Program-made: the position numbers and the translations under genes | Shown here: piece after piece, positions 19,797-28,387 of the stretch | Layout: every line of letters starts with the position of its first letter | How positions within the stretch are numbered: position 1 is the first letter of the stretch | The notes under the pieces: generated by a model | What the model was told of the DNA's origin: nothing | Seen by the model: only the letters and a program-made list of their open reading frames with translations | Database searches by the model: none | Source of the DNA: JAWLDA01 sp041686855 | GTDB lineage: Bacteria > Bacillota > Limnochordia > DTU080 > RSA5 | DNA: 64,000 nt | Assembly: GCA_041686855.1 (NCBI GenBank) | Contig: JAWLDA010000012.1 | Location: forward strand, 1-64,000 | Direction: 5' to 3'

Positions 19797-21430
19797 TGTT
19801 GGCACGTTACTTACATACGATTCGATATCTAAAGCCCGTCCAAGTGTATGGACGTGTTTGGTTTCGTCTTAGGCGGCCCAAGGTTGTTGATCAGCCAACA
19901 CCCAATCAGCGTGAAGTAGTTCGGCAATCCGTAGATCCTGCCACCCGAGTTCCTTCAATGTTGAGCCCTAACCGCTTTAGGTTTCTTAACGAGGAGCACG
20001 ACGTCACAAAGTCTTCAGACTGGGACAACCCGTCCTGGTCGAAACTTTGGCGGTACAATCTCCATTATTTCGACGACCTCAATGCCGAGGGAGCTGACGC
20101 TCGGACCAAGTGGCATTGCGCGCTGATTGAGCGCTGGATACAGGAGAATCCGATCGGTGTTGGTAGTGGATGGGAGCCTTATCCGATTTCTTTGAGGATT
20201 GTGAATTGGATTAAGTGGGTGGCTCGAGGGAACCCAATGTCCCAGGTAGGACTCCACAGCCTTGCTCACCAAGCGCGTTCGCTCACCCAACGTCTGGAGT
20301 TCCATATTCTTGGTAATCATCTGTTTGCCAACGCCAAGGCCCTCGTTTTTGCTGGAATCTTTTTCGCAGGGCCTGAGGCCGAACAATGGTTATCCCGTGG
20401 TGAGGGACTGTTGAGCGAGCAGATTCCCGAACAGGTCTTAGGGGATGGTGGCCATTTCGAGCTGAGTCCCATGTACCACGGCATAATCCTAGAAGACATC
20501 TTAGACATGTTCAATCTCTATGGGTCATACGGCAGGAATGTGCCTGCTGATTGGGCCGAAGCGGCATGCGCCATGTTAGGGTGGCTGGATGTCATGACAC
20601 ATCCCGATGGGGAGATCCCTTTTTTCAACGACGCAGCTCAGGGTATCGCCCCTGGACCACAAGCGCTCAAGAGTTACGCGGCACGAATGAACATAGAGAG
20701 TCCATCAACTGTGCAGGTTCCAATTCACGAGCTTGCAGAAAGCGGATACGTGCGTGTTTCCCTGGGTCGGGCCACTGCTTTCTTAGATATTGGATCCGTT
20801 GGGCCCGACTATCTCCCCGGCCATGCACATGCCGACACGTTAAGTTTTGAGCTCTCCCTCGATGGACAACGAATCTTTGTGAATTCGGGGGTTTCCGAGT
20901 ACGGAACTGGGCCGGAACGCTTGCGTCAGCGGGGGACGTCCGCCCACAATACGATCAATGTTGATGATCAAGACTCTTCGGAAGTGTGGGGAGGCTTCCG
21001 CGTTGCCCGCAGGGCACGGATCATCGAGAAACGCGTGCACCATGATGGCTCAGTGGTCTCTGTCGAGGCAGCACACGATGGGTACCGTCGCCTCTCCGGG
21101 CGCCCTGTTCATCACAGGAGTTGGCAATTCAGTAACGGCGGCTTGGTGATCAACGATGAAGTCACAGGTTCCGGAGATCACAAGGTGGCGGCGGTCCTGC
21201 ATGTTCATCCAGACATGCGAGCTGAGCTTAATGAAGATGGAACTGTTAATATCTCGGATGTGAACGGCAAACTAATCTGCTCGCTAGTGTTTAGTGATGC
21301 CGGCAAGACGACTTTGGAGCCAAGCACCTATCACCCCGCATTTGGGGTCAGTTTACCTTCGGTCCGAATCTGTCACACCGTTGAAGGTGGTTTGCCGGCC
21401 GTCATTGAGACACGGATCGCGTGGCAATAG
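19796..21430 (+). CDS. Heparinase II/III-like (alginate lyase family) protein
   Basis: About 544 aa. The alpha/alpha-toroid part contains FHILGNHLFANAKAL and DGGHFELSPMYH. The C-terminal beta part contains LPGHAHADTLSFEL, the His-rich stretch of this family. There is no signal peptide. ATG at 19796 overlaps the preceding stop and is preferred to an upstream in-frame ATG at 19760. In polysaccharide loci these proteins accompany the bi-domain oxidoreductase. They may cleave or edit uronic-acid-containing chains, but a lyase role inside the cell is not proven. Confidence 0.8.
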   Translation: MLARYLHTIRYLKPVQVYGRVWFRLRRPKVVDQPTPNQREVVRQSVDPATRVPSMLSPNRFRFLNEEHDVTKSSDWDNPSWSKLWRYNLHYFDDLNAEGADARTKWHCALIERWIQENPIGVGSGWEPYPISLRIVNWIKWVARGNPMSQVGLHSLAHQARSLTQRLEFHILGNHLFANAKALVFAGIFFAGPEAEQWLSRGEGLLSEQIPEQVLGDGGHFELSPMYHGIILEDILDMFNLYGSYGRNVPADWAEAACAMLGWLDVMTHPDGEIPFFNDAAQGIAPGPQALKSYAARMNIESPSTVQVPIHELAESGYVRVSLGRATAFLDIGSVGPDYLPGHAHADTLSFELSLDGQRIFVNSGVSEYGTGPERLRQRGTSAHNTINVDDQDSSEVWGGFRVARRARIIEKRVHHDGSVVSVEAAHDGYRRLSGRPVHHRSWQFSNGGLVINDEVTGSGDHKVAAVLHVHPDMRAELNEDGTVNISDVNGKLICSLVFSDAGKTTLEPSTYHPAFGVSLPSVRICHTVEGGLPAVIETRIAWQ

Positions 21431-21472
21431 GTTTGACCGGATCTGAACCTATCGCCAACTGGAGGGTACACA

Positions 21473-22633
21473 TTGGAACATGGACGCGTGAAGGTTATGA
21501 GTATCTTTGGAACGAGGCCCGAGGCTATTAAAATGGCCCCGGTGGTTAAGAGCTTGGCGCAAGATGAATCGTTCCAGTCTATCGTTACTGTAACGGCGCA
21601 ACATCGTGAAATGCTTGACCAGATCCTTGAATTGTTTGACATAACACCCGACCACGATCTCGATATCATGCAACACGGACAGACATTGACTGATATTAGT
21701 GTGAGGGCGCTGCGAGGACTAGAAACCGTGTTAGAATCTGCGCGTCCGGATGTCATTCTCGTACATGGAGACACATTGACCACCTTTATCGGTGGGCTTG
21801 CAGGTTTCTTTCAACAGATTCCGGTGGGGCACGTTGAGGCCGGGCTGCGAACAGGAGACCCGTATAACCCGTTTCCTGAGGAGATGAATCGTCGCCTTAC
21901 CGGGACCCTGGCCGCGATGCATTTCGCGCCGACATCTGGCGCTCAGGAAAACCTTCTTCGCGAAGGCGTTGCCTCAGACGATATACATGTCGTGGGCAAC
22001 ACGGTCATAGATGCCCTCGTGAGCCAGGTTTCCGAGGCCTTCGTCTTTGATGATCCTGAGTTGCGTCGCATCGATTTCGAAGGATCTCGAGTCCTTCTGG
22101 TGACCACCCATCGACGCGAAAACCTTGGTGAGCCAATGCGACGCATTTACGCGGCTCTTCTTGAAATTCTCACGAACTTTCCCGACACGAGCGTCGTCTT
22201 TCCGATGCACAAAAATCCAGCAATCAGGGAGATCGCCCATCAGTACTTTGATGGTCACGAACGCGTGCATCTCGTAGAGCCTCCCGAGTATCGCACCTTC
22301 GCGAACTTAATGGCACGATCACACCTTATCCTCACAGATTCCGGTGGTATTCAGGAGGAGGCCCCGTCCCTAGGCAAACCGGTCCTCGTATTGCGTGATA
22401 CGACCGAGAGACCGGAGGGTATTGACGCGGGGACGTGTCTCAAGGTAGGGACCGAAATAGAGGAGATCGTGAGGCGTTGTAGTCGCCTTCTTGCGGACGA
22501 TAAAGCGTACAAACAGATGGCGCATGCTGTAAATCCTTACGGGGACGGTAAGGCGGCGGACCGGATTGTGGGTGTCTTAAAACGCCGATTCGGCCTTAAA
22601 AGTTCACATAGCGAGCTGGCACAAGAGGTTTAA
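21473..22633 (+). CDS. wecB: UDP-N-acetylglucosamine 2-epimerase, non-hydrolysing (WecB)
   Basis: This 386-aa protein has the family motifs FGTRPEAIKMAPV, VHGDTLTTF, HVEAGLRTGD and TDSGGIQEEAPSLGKPVL. It interconverts UDP-GlcNAc and UDP-ManNAc, supplying the dehydrogenase at 16245-17582. The start TTG at 21473 is well placed after GGAGGG (21461-21466); GTG at 21488 and ATG at 21497 are alternatives. It lies 42 bp after the heparinase-like gene, in the same operon. Confidence 0.92.
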   Translation: MEHGRVKVMSIFGTRPEAIKMAPVVKSLAQDESFQSIVTVTAQHREMLDQILELFDITPDHDLDIMQHGQTLTDISVRALRGLETVLESARPDVILVHGDTLTTFIGGLAGFFQQIPVGHVEAGLRTGDPYNPFPEEMNRRLTGTLAAMHFAPTSGAQENLLREGVASDDIHVVGNTVIDALVSQVSEAFVFDDPELRRIDFEGSRVLLVTTHRRENLGEPMRRIYAALLEILTNFPDTSVVFPMHKNPAIREIAHQYFDGHERVHLVEPPEYRTFANLMARSHLILTDSGGIQEEAPSLGKPVLVLRDTTERPEGIDAGTCLKVGTEIEEIVRRCSRLLADDKAYKQMAHAVNPYGDGKAADRIVGVLKRRFGLKSSHSELAQEV

Positions 22634-22666
22634 GAGATTGGATAATTGCACTAGCCGTATTGAAGA

Positions 22667-22695
22667 TTTCTGAGGGCTTCCGGGTGTGTTATAAT
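22667..22695 (+). promoter_or_regulatory. Candidate promoter for the WbuB-like glycosyltransferase
   Basis: A perfect TATAAT at 22690-22695 lies in the gap after wecB. The -35 position (TTTCTG at 22667-22672, spacer 17) is weak. It could start a transcript for the last two genes of this region. Confidence 0.35.
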
Positions 22696-22741
22696 TTGGG
22701 TTAGGCGTGTTTTGTTGGCAAGGCCGGGGGGCAACTCAAGC

Positions 22742-24040
22742 ATGGCACAGAGACGGCCACCGCGTTCGTCGGTGGATGAACTTCCCGAAAACGACCCACT
22801 ACGCATCCTCTATGTGACACAACACTTCCCTCCGGAGACTGGGGCAGCTCAGGGAAGGGCCTTCGATCTCTCCCGATTGTTAACCGCAAGGGGGAGAGAT
22901 GTAACCGTATTAACAGGCCTCCCCAATTACCCAACGGGGAAGATTCCCGAGGAGTATAAGGGGAAGCTCACTTTCCGAGAGACTCGCGATGGGATTAACG
23001 TGATCCGGAGCTACCTCGTAGCCGACACCAAAAGTAGCGCACGAGTCCGAATAGCAAATTACCTTTCTTTCATGATGTCTGCAACTGCAGTAGGAAGCGT
23101 TCAACACCGACCGGATGTTATATACGCGACCATCCCCCAGATCTTTGTGGGGCTAGCAGGGTACATGTTGAGCCGGCGCTTTCGAACACGATTTGTGCTG
23201 GAGGTCCGCGATCTTTGGGTTGACTTTGCGGAGATGTTGGGCGAGCTTACAAATCCCAAGTTACTGGCTGCGGCTCGAAGGCTTGAGCGATTTTTGTATC
23301 GATCTGCCGATGAACTGGTGGTAGTGACCGAGGGGTATAAGGAACATTTGACAAGGTCGGGACTGGATCCGAGTAGGATTCACGTTGTGCCCAACGGCAT
23401 TGATCCGTCGCACTTCGTGCCGAGTCCGAAGGATAACTGGGTGAGAGAAAAGTATGGTCTGGACGGGAAATTTGTTGTTTCATATGCAGGCAATCTTGGA
23501 CTGGCTCAAAATTTGAAGACTGTACTCGACGCTGCCGCGTTGCTACATGAGGATGGAGACGTTCATTTTCTCCTCATTGGAGAAGGGGCCGAGCGCAAGG
23601 CGTTGATGGACCAAGCGACCAATCACCGGTTGGAGAATGTTACCTTTGTTGAGCAACAATCTCGTGAAGACATTCAAACCTTCATGTCGGCGTCCGACGC
23701 TCTTCTCGTTATCCTTAAGAATCATCCACTGTTTCACATGACGATACCGTCGAAATTATTCGACTCAATGGCCATGCAAAGGCCAATTTTAGCAGGAGTG
23801 GACGGCGAAGTAAGGAAAATAGTAGAAATTGCGCGTTCGGGGTTGTATTTTGATTCGGATTCAGCAGTGGAATTGGTTCGCCGAATTGGACAAATGAAAA
23901 ACGATGCCGCCGCGTGTATTGAGATGGGCGAGAATGGTCGTCGTGCTGTAACTACGAAGTACAATCGCGAGATATTGGTGAACATACTTGACTCAGTCTT
24001 ACGGGGGGAGAAGACTGACGTCAATCGGGTTGCCGGGTAA
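22742..24040 (+). CDS. GT4 glycosyltransferase, WbuB-like
   Basis: About 432 aa with the WbuB-type start YVTQHFPPETGAAQGRAFD, a predicted interfacial segment near residues 95-115, and the donor-site stretch TIPSKLFDSMAMQRPILAG. WbuB relatives transfer amino-sugars such as FucNAc or ManNAcA onto the lipid-linked first sugar. That would suit its place between wecB and the WecA-type transferase. ATG at 22742 follows a GGGGGG site; a TTG at 22712 is in frame but poorly placed. Confidence 0.82.
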   Translation: MAQRRPPRSSVDELPENDPLRILYVTQHFPPETGAAQGRAFDLSRLLTARGRDVTVLTGLPNYPTGKIPEEYKGKLTFRETRDGINVIRSYLVADTKSSARVRIANYLSFMMSATAVGSVQHRPDVIYATIPQIFVGLAGYMLSRRFRTRFVLEVRDLWVDFAEMLGELTNPKLLAAARRLERFLYRSADELVVVTEGYKEHLTRSGLDPSRIHVVPNGIDPSHFVPSPKDNWVREKYGLDGKFVVSYAGNLGLAQNLKTVLDAAALLHEDGDVHFLLIGEGAERKALMDQATNHRLENVTFVEQQSREDIQTFMSASDALLVILKNHPLFHMTIPSKLFDSMAMQRPILAGVDGEVRKIVEIARSGLYFDSDSAVELVRRIGQMKNDAAACIEMGENGRRAVTTKYNREILVNILDSVLRGEKTDVNRVAG

Positions 24041-24066
24041 TTATTTGGCTCGGGAGTGGGGTACAT

Positions 24067-25158
24067 ATGTCTTGGATGTACGGGGTCGTTGCATTCTTAC
24101 TTCCCTTTGTATTCGTGATTTTCGTGACGCCGGGTGTAATGCGCTTGGCTTGGCGGGTGGGGGCGGTTGACAAACCAGGACCGCGAAAGGTTCACGCCGT
24201 ACCTACTCCTCGTTTAGGTGGGTTGGCAATCGTGACTGGCGTTGTGCTCACACTTGTGCCATTCGCATTCCAAGAACCTCGGTTAATCGGTATCTTGCTG
24301 GGCGGCGTTTTAGTTGTTACGCTTGGCATTGTGGATGACATACGAGGGCTCGGTGCTAACTTCAAGTTGGTCGTTCAGATTTTGGCGGCGCTTGCAGCAG
24401 TTTCGTCTGGCGTTCGCGTTGAATTCCTCACGCTTCCATTTGAAGGATTGGTTTACACAAGCATCTTGGCCATTCCCATTACTCTCCTTTGGATCGTTGG
24501 CGTAACAAATGCCGTAAATCTTTTGGACGGACTTGACGGACTTGCATCCGGAGTGATAAGCGTAGCGAGTGTGACCCTCGCATTTTTGGGTTGGTACCAT
24601 GGGTCTGAAGTAGCCGCGATCGGTGCATTGGCTTTGTGTGGGGCTTCGTTGGCGTTCCTAAAGTATAACTCGTATCCTGCAAAGGTGTTTATGGGGGATA
24701 CTGGAAGTACGTTTTCGGGCTACCTCTTGGCGACGCTCTCAGTTTTAGGATTTGCCAAAGGGGCTACTCTCGTCAGTCTCTTGATACCTGTCTTTATATT
24801 GGCCGTTCCCATTCTGGATACGCTTACAGTCATGACACGCCGAGTTGCACAAGGGCAACCCATCTTTCACGCGGATCGGGGCCATTTGCACCACAAACTC
24901 ATGGATTCAGGACTTGGGCACGTGCGCACTGTCTATTTTGAGTATGTTATTGCGGCGCTTTCAGGGATTGCGGCCGTTCTAGTGGGGCAAGTGCCATTGG
25001 GATACTACTTGATTGCGGTTTCCTTTTTGTTGATACTCATCATCGGGATGTTCGACGGCGGGATTACTCGTCTGGTCGAATACATCGTACGTGGGCATTC
25101 TACGCCAGCCATGGATGAGATGGCGTCCGCGTCTGAGTCTGGAAAATCCAATAGTTGA
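24067..25158 (+). CDS. WecA/TagO-type undecaprenyl-phosphate GlcNAc-1-phosphate transferase
   Basis: This 363-aa membrane protein has about 10-11 helices. It shows the family motifs GIVDDIRGLG, NAVNLLDGLDGLASG, VFMGDTGS and HADRGHLHHKL. It transfers GlcNAc-1-P or a similar sugar phosphate to undecaprenyl phosphate, the first step of glycan assembly. The C-terminal tail is hydrophilic. Locus 2 carries a different, WbaP-type initiator, so the window encodes two starting enzymes. ATG at 24067 follows GGGAGTGGGG. Confidence 0.9.
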   Translation: MSWMYGVVAFLLPFVFVIFVTPGVMRLAWRVGAVDKPGPRKVHAVPTPRLGGLAIVTGVVLTLVPFAFQEPRLIGILLGGVLVVTLGIVDDIRGLGANFKLVVQILAALAAVSSGVRVEFLTLPFEGLVYTSILAIPITLLWIVGVTNAVNLLDGLDGLASGVISVASVTLAFLGWYHGSEVAAIGALALCGASLAFLKYNSYPAKVFMGDTGSTFSGYLLATLSVLGFAKGATLVSLLIPVFILAVPILDTLTVMTRRVAQGQPIFHADRGHLHHKLMDSGLGHVRTVYFEYVIAALSGIAAVLVGQVPLGYYLIAVSFLLILIIGMFDGGITRLVEYIVRGHSTPAMDEMASASESGKSNS

Positions 25159-25260
25159 GGGCGGAAGTCTGCAACCTAAGTTAATCAGAGTTGCCAAGTG
25201 GTGCGAGACGGTGCCGGCAACCAGCTTGAGCTTTATGGATTAATATCTGCTAGGTGAAGT

Positions 25261-25341
25261 GATATCCCAAGAGGAATGGATATCGATGCGCATAAACTTC
25301 TATTTGGCGGTCCTACCACCCAACCGCAAAAGCTTGGGATA
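25261..25341 (+). promoter_or_regulatory. Dyad-rich leader of the GntR gene (candidate operators)
   Basis: Three symmetries lie upstream of the GntR start. GATATCC (25261-25267) pairs with GGATATC (25278-25284). TATCCCAAG (25263-25271) is repeated inverted as CTTGGGATA (25333-25341). GGTCCTACC at 25309-25317 contains the GTnnnAC core favoured by FCD-type GntR regulators. The last is the best candidate for autoregulation. No binding data can be read from the sequence. Confidence 0.4.
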
Positions 25342-25361
25342 CTCTCATAGGAGTCTCAAAC

Positions 25362-26093
25362 ATGATACCGTTCCAAAAAGCGCCACGGCGCCTGCTCGTC
25401 GACAATATCATTGACCAATTCTTCGAGCGTGTGCGGACCGGTGAGATTGGGCCTGGTACGCGCCTTCCTGCCGAACGCGAGCTCTCGGAAACCTTCGGTG
25501 TGAGCCGCGGTGTGGTGCGGGAGGCGATTCAGGCGCTGAAGGTGCAAGGGGCGCTTACCGTGCAACCGGGGAAGGGGACGTTCGCCTCCCGTGAGGTGGC
25601 GGACGCGTACATGCGTTGGAGCACTCTGCGAGTCGACGTACAGCGCAATCCTGTTCTGCAGGTGTTTGAGCTAAGGGAGGCTCTGGAGCCCTATAACGCA
25701 CAGGTCGCCGCTGTTCGTCGCACCTCGTCCGATTTGAAGCGGATCGATGCCGCCGTCGGTGAGATGGAGCAATACCTGCGCAGTCCGGATACCTTTGACT
25801 TTGAACGCTTTGCTGCCGCCGATCGTCAGTTTCACCTTGAGATCGCCGGGGCAACGCAGAACCCGAGTCTCAGTCAGCTCCTTGAGTCTATCTCCTCAAC
25901 GTTGGCAGATGGCATGCGATTGAGTGGCATCTTTGGCTTAGCGTGGTCAAAGGCGCTTGATTTTCACCTACGGATTGCTCAGGCGATCCGGGACCGCAAT
26001 CCCGAGGAGGCCAGTGTCACGATGTCGGCACACCTCGCGGATGTGCGTGACGATCTCGACCGTGCGCTCGCGCATGAGTCCAATGAGGCGTAA
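25362..26093 (+). CDS. GntR-family regulator, FadR/FCD subfamily
   Basis: This 243-aa protein has an N-terminal winged helix: LPAERELSETFGVSRGVVREAI, with GALTVQPGKGTFAS as the wing. A C-terminal FCD domain follows, with metal-ligand candidates DRQFH, LDFHLRIA and SAHLADV. FCD proteins usually sense sugar acids or related metabolites. ATG at 25362 follows TAGGAG. It heads the catabolic region and probably controls the SDR, solute-binding protein and fucosidase genes downstream. Confidence 0.88.
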   Translation: MIPFQKAPRRLLVDNIIDQFFERVRTGEIGPGTRLPAERELSETFGVSRGVVREAIQALKVQGALTVQPGKGTFASREVADAYMRWSTLRVDVQRNPVLQVFELREALEPYNAQVAAVRRTSSDLKRIDAAVGEMEQYLRSPDTFDFERFAAADRQFHLEIAGATQNPSLSQLLESISSTLADGMRLSGIFGLAWSKALDFHLRIAQAIRDRNPEEASVTMSAHLADVRDDLDRALAHESNEA

Positions 26094-26122
26094 GAAATAG
26101 GCGTGAATACGGGGGGGTTATC

Positions 26123-26861
26123 ATGCCCGGTGTCATCGTTACCGGTGGGGCGAAAGGGATCGGACTTGGTATCGCGTCAGCCTTTGCCGAGTCTGGGTAC
26201 GATGTCGCTATCATCGATCGTGATCATGATGAAGGACGGGAGGCCGTTCGTAAGTTAGAGGCCGCCGGTGTGAAGGTAGCGTGCGTTCCGGCGGATCTTG
26301 CCGTGCCCGACGAGGTGGAGGGCGCCATAGGGGAGTCCGTCGCGTTCTTAGGTGAAGTTGGCGCTCGCCGGGACGCACAACGGTAAGGGCATCGAGACGT
26401 GTACGCTGGAGGACTGGGATCGGCTGATCAACTCCAATCTGCGTAGCGGATTTTTGGCCACTAAGTGCGCGTTGGACGTACTCAAATCCACTCGGGGGAG
26501 CGTCGTCTTCGTCTCATCGATGGTGGCGGTGGTTGGACAGAAAGACTCGGTCGCCTATAGCGCCTCCAAGGGCGCTATTAACGCGATGGTGAAGTCCATC
26601 GCCCTCGACGTGGCGCCGTACGGCATTCGTGTAAATGCGATCTGCCCCGGTTTCGTGGAGACGCCCCTTCTTAATCGTTGGCTGAGTACGCAGACGGATC
26701 CGACTGCTGCTCGAGAAGAGATCGATCAGATGCACCCCCTCGGGAGGATTGCAACGCCCCTTGAGATTGGCGAGGCGGCCGTCTGGTTGGCCTCAGAGAA
26801 AGCCTCGTTTGTGACCGGTGTGATTCTACCGGTCGACGGTGGCGTCACCCTTGGCTATTGA
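26123..26861 (+). pseudogene. Short-chain dehydrogenase/reductase, frameshifted
   Basis: The first 80 or so codons hold the cofactor motif VTGGAKGIGLGIA. The frame then shifts near 26350-26380, and the remainder holds FVSSMVAV, YSASKGAINAMVKS (catalytic Tyr-x3-Lys) and the C-terminal VTGVILPVDGG. Where the conserved NNAG segment should be, the sequence gives only LALAGTHNGKG, so a short deletion accompanies the shift. As it stands no complete enzyme is made. A sequencing error cannot be excluded, but an error alone would not remove NNAG. Confidence 0.75.
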
Positions 26862-27022
26862 TCATTCGTGATCGCTCTTCTAGGAGGTGGTTCTGGGCGG
26901 AATGTGAACTGTAACGTTGCTTGAAGGCCCGCGGATCGATGGGAATTGGGCTAGATCGCGTGACGGCAATCGGTGAGGCAGTGTACCCAAAAGTGTCGGA
27001 ACAGTCGAAAGGAGATGGCGAA

Positions 27023-28294
27023 ATGCACATAAGGCGTAATTCGGTGTTGAGTGCCGTTGTGGGAGTGCTGTTGGTAGCCGTCGTTGCGGTGGCTGGGGCC
27101 GCCGAGCCACAGCGGATCGCATTCTCGCCCAACGGGCCGAACATACTCTTCGAACGCCTCGTCGAACTCTTCAACGAAACCCACGACGACATTGAGGTGG
27201 AGTTGCGCATCATTCCGGGTTTCGCCAATGCGATTCCTGTACAGGTGGGCGGCGGGGTGGGCCCTGACGTATTCTTTGTTCACCCTGCCGACATTCAGCA
27301 GTGGGGCGCGGGGAGCCTCCTGACCGATCTGACGCCGTTCGTCGAGCGGGACCGAGCTGCGTTGGCCTTGGATCAATACTTCCCGGCGGCCTTAGAGCTG
27401 GCTAAAGTCGACGGACGAACCATGGCGCTTCCGTACGGCGTCATCGAGTCGGGACGGGTCCTCTACAACGCCGACCTCCTGGCAGCAGCCGGGATCGCAG
27501 AACCTGATGGGGAATGGACGTGGCCCGAGTACCGCGAGCTCTCGCGCCTCCTCACTCGGGACGTCAACGGAGACGGAACGGCCGATCAGTTCGGCACCAC
27601 CCCGCCGAACTGGCGCACCCTAGTCCACTACGCGTTGGAGGAAGGGGGCCGCTTCTTCTCCGATTCCCTCGATGCTTTCCTACCCGACCGTGGACCGACA
27701 GTGGCTTCTCTGGAGTTCATGGCCACCTTTCATCAAGAAGGAATCGCCAATGGCGGGGTCAACTCGCTCTTTCAGGAGGGACGGGTCGCTTTCGGCATCA
27801 CCCATCTCCCGGGAGCCGTACACTTCGGCGACTTGGCAGATGAGAACTTCGCGTTAGGCAACACCACCGAGCCCCGGCACGCGAACGGGTCCCGCAAGAT
27901 TCTCGTGCACACGAACATGTTGGGCATCAACCCCAACATTGACGACGCTCGCAAAGAGGCGGCCTGGACGTTCATCAAGTGGGTGAACTCCCTCGACGGT
28001 TACGCCCGTGCGGGGAGCGAGTCGTTCGGCGCCTGTCAGCTTGTGCCGGCTCGCCGGGATGTGGCGCTCTCGGAGTACTGCACCGCGACCCGACTGCCGT
28101 GGCTGCAGCCGGAGCTGAGCCATCCCCTCATCCTCGAGGGGGTCATCGAGCGGACGCCGGCCGGATTTGGTCAGATTCAACGGACGTTCTTTAACGGTTG
28201 GAACCAAGAGGTGGTCTCCGGAAACGTGGCGCCCGCCGCCTTCTACGACACGGTGATTGCCACCATCAACGAGCAGTTGCAGCAGGCCCAGTGA
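27023..28294 (+). CDS. Sugar ABC transporter solute-binding protein 1
   Basis: This 423-aa protein has a clear signal peptide (residues 1 to about 24, MHIRRNSVLSAVVGVLLVAV, ending in GAAEP) without a lipobox Cys. The mature part is a MalE/UgpB-like binding protein: VGGGVGPDVFFVHPADIQQW, MALPYGVIESGRVLYNADLL and a long C-terminal lobe. It should bind an oligosaccharide in the periplasm. ATG at 27023 follows AAAGGAG; upstream in-frame codons to 26921 are not supported. No permease or ATPase gene follows; the fucosidase does. Confidence 0.85.
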   Translation: MHIRRNSVLSAVVGVLLVAVVAVAGAAEPQRIAFSPNGPNILFERLVELFNETHDDIEVELRIIPGFANAIPVQVGGGVGPDVFFVHPADIQQWGAGSLLTDLTPFVERDRAALALDQYFPAALELAKVDGRTMALPYGVIESGRVLYNADLLAAAGIAEPDGEWTWPEYRELSRLLTRDVNGDGTADQFGTTPPNWRTLVHYALEEGGRFFSDSLDAFLPDRGPTVASLEFMATFHQEGIANGGVNSLFQEGRVAFGITHLPGAVHFGDLADENFALGNTTEPRHANGSRKILVHTNMLGINPNIDDARKEAAWTFIKWVNSLDGYARAGSESFGACQLVPARRDVALSEYCTATRLPWLQPELSHPLILEGVIERTPAGFGQIQRTFFNGWNQEVVSGNVAPAAFYDTVIATINEQLQQAQ

Positions 28295-28317
28295 GTTCGT
28301 AAGCATCACCGTTCGAC

Positions 28318-28353
28318 GGGGGGAGGAGCACCGCACTGGCGGCGTTTCCCCCC
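28318..28353 (+). terminator. Hairpin after solute-binding protein 1
   Basis: GGGGGGA (28318-28324) pairs with TCCCCCC (28347-28353) across a 22-base loop and is followed by TTTCG. It sits between the binding-protein and fucosidase genes. It may act as a partial terminator or protect the upstream mRNA end. Confidence 0.4.
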
Positions 28354-28387
28354 TTTCGATTGCTATAGAAGTGAGGGGAGCGTACTC

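Noticed and set aside
26123..26861. Two separate SDR genes
   Set aside because: The first part has only the cofactor half and the second only the catalytic half, in the order of a single enzyme, so a frameshift is the simpler reading.
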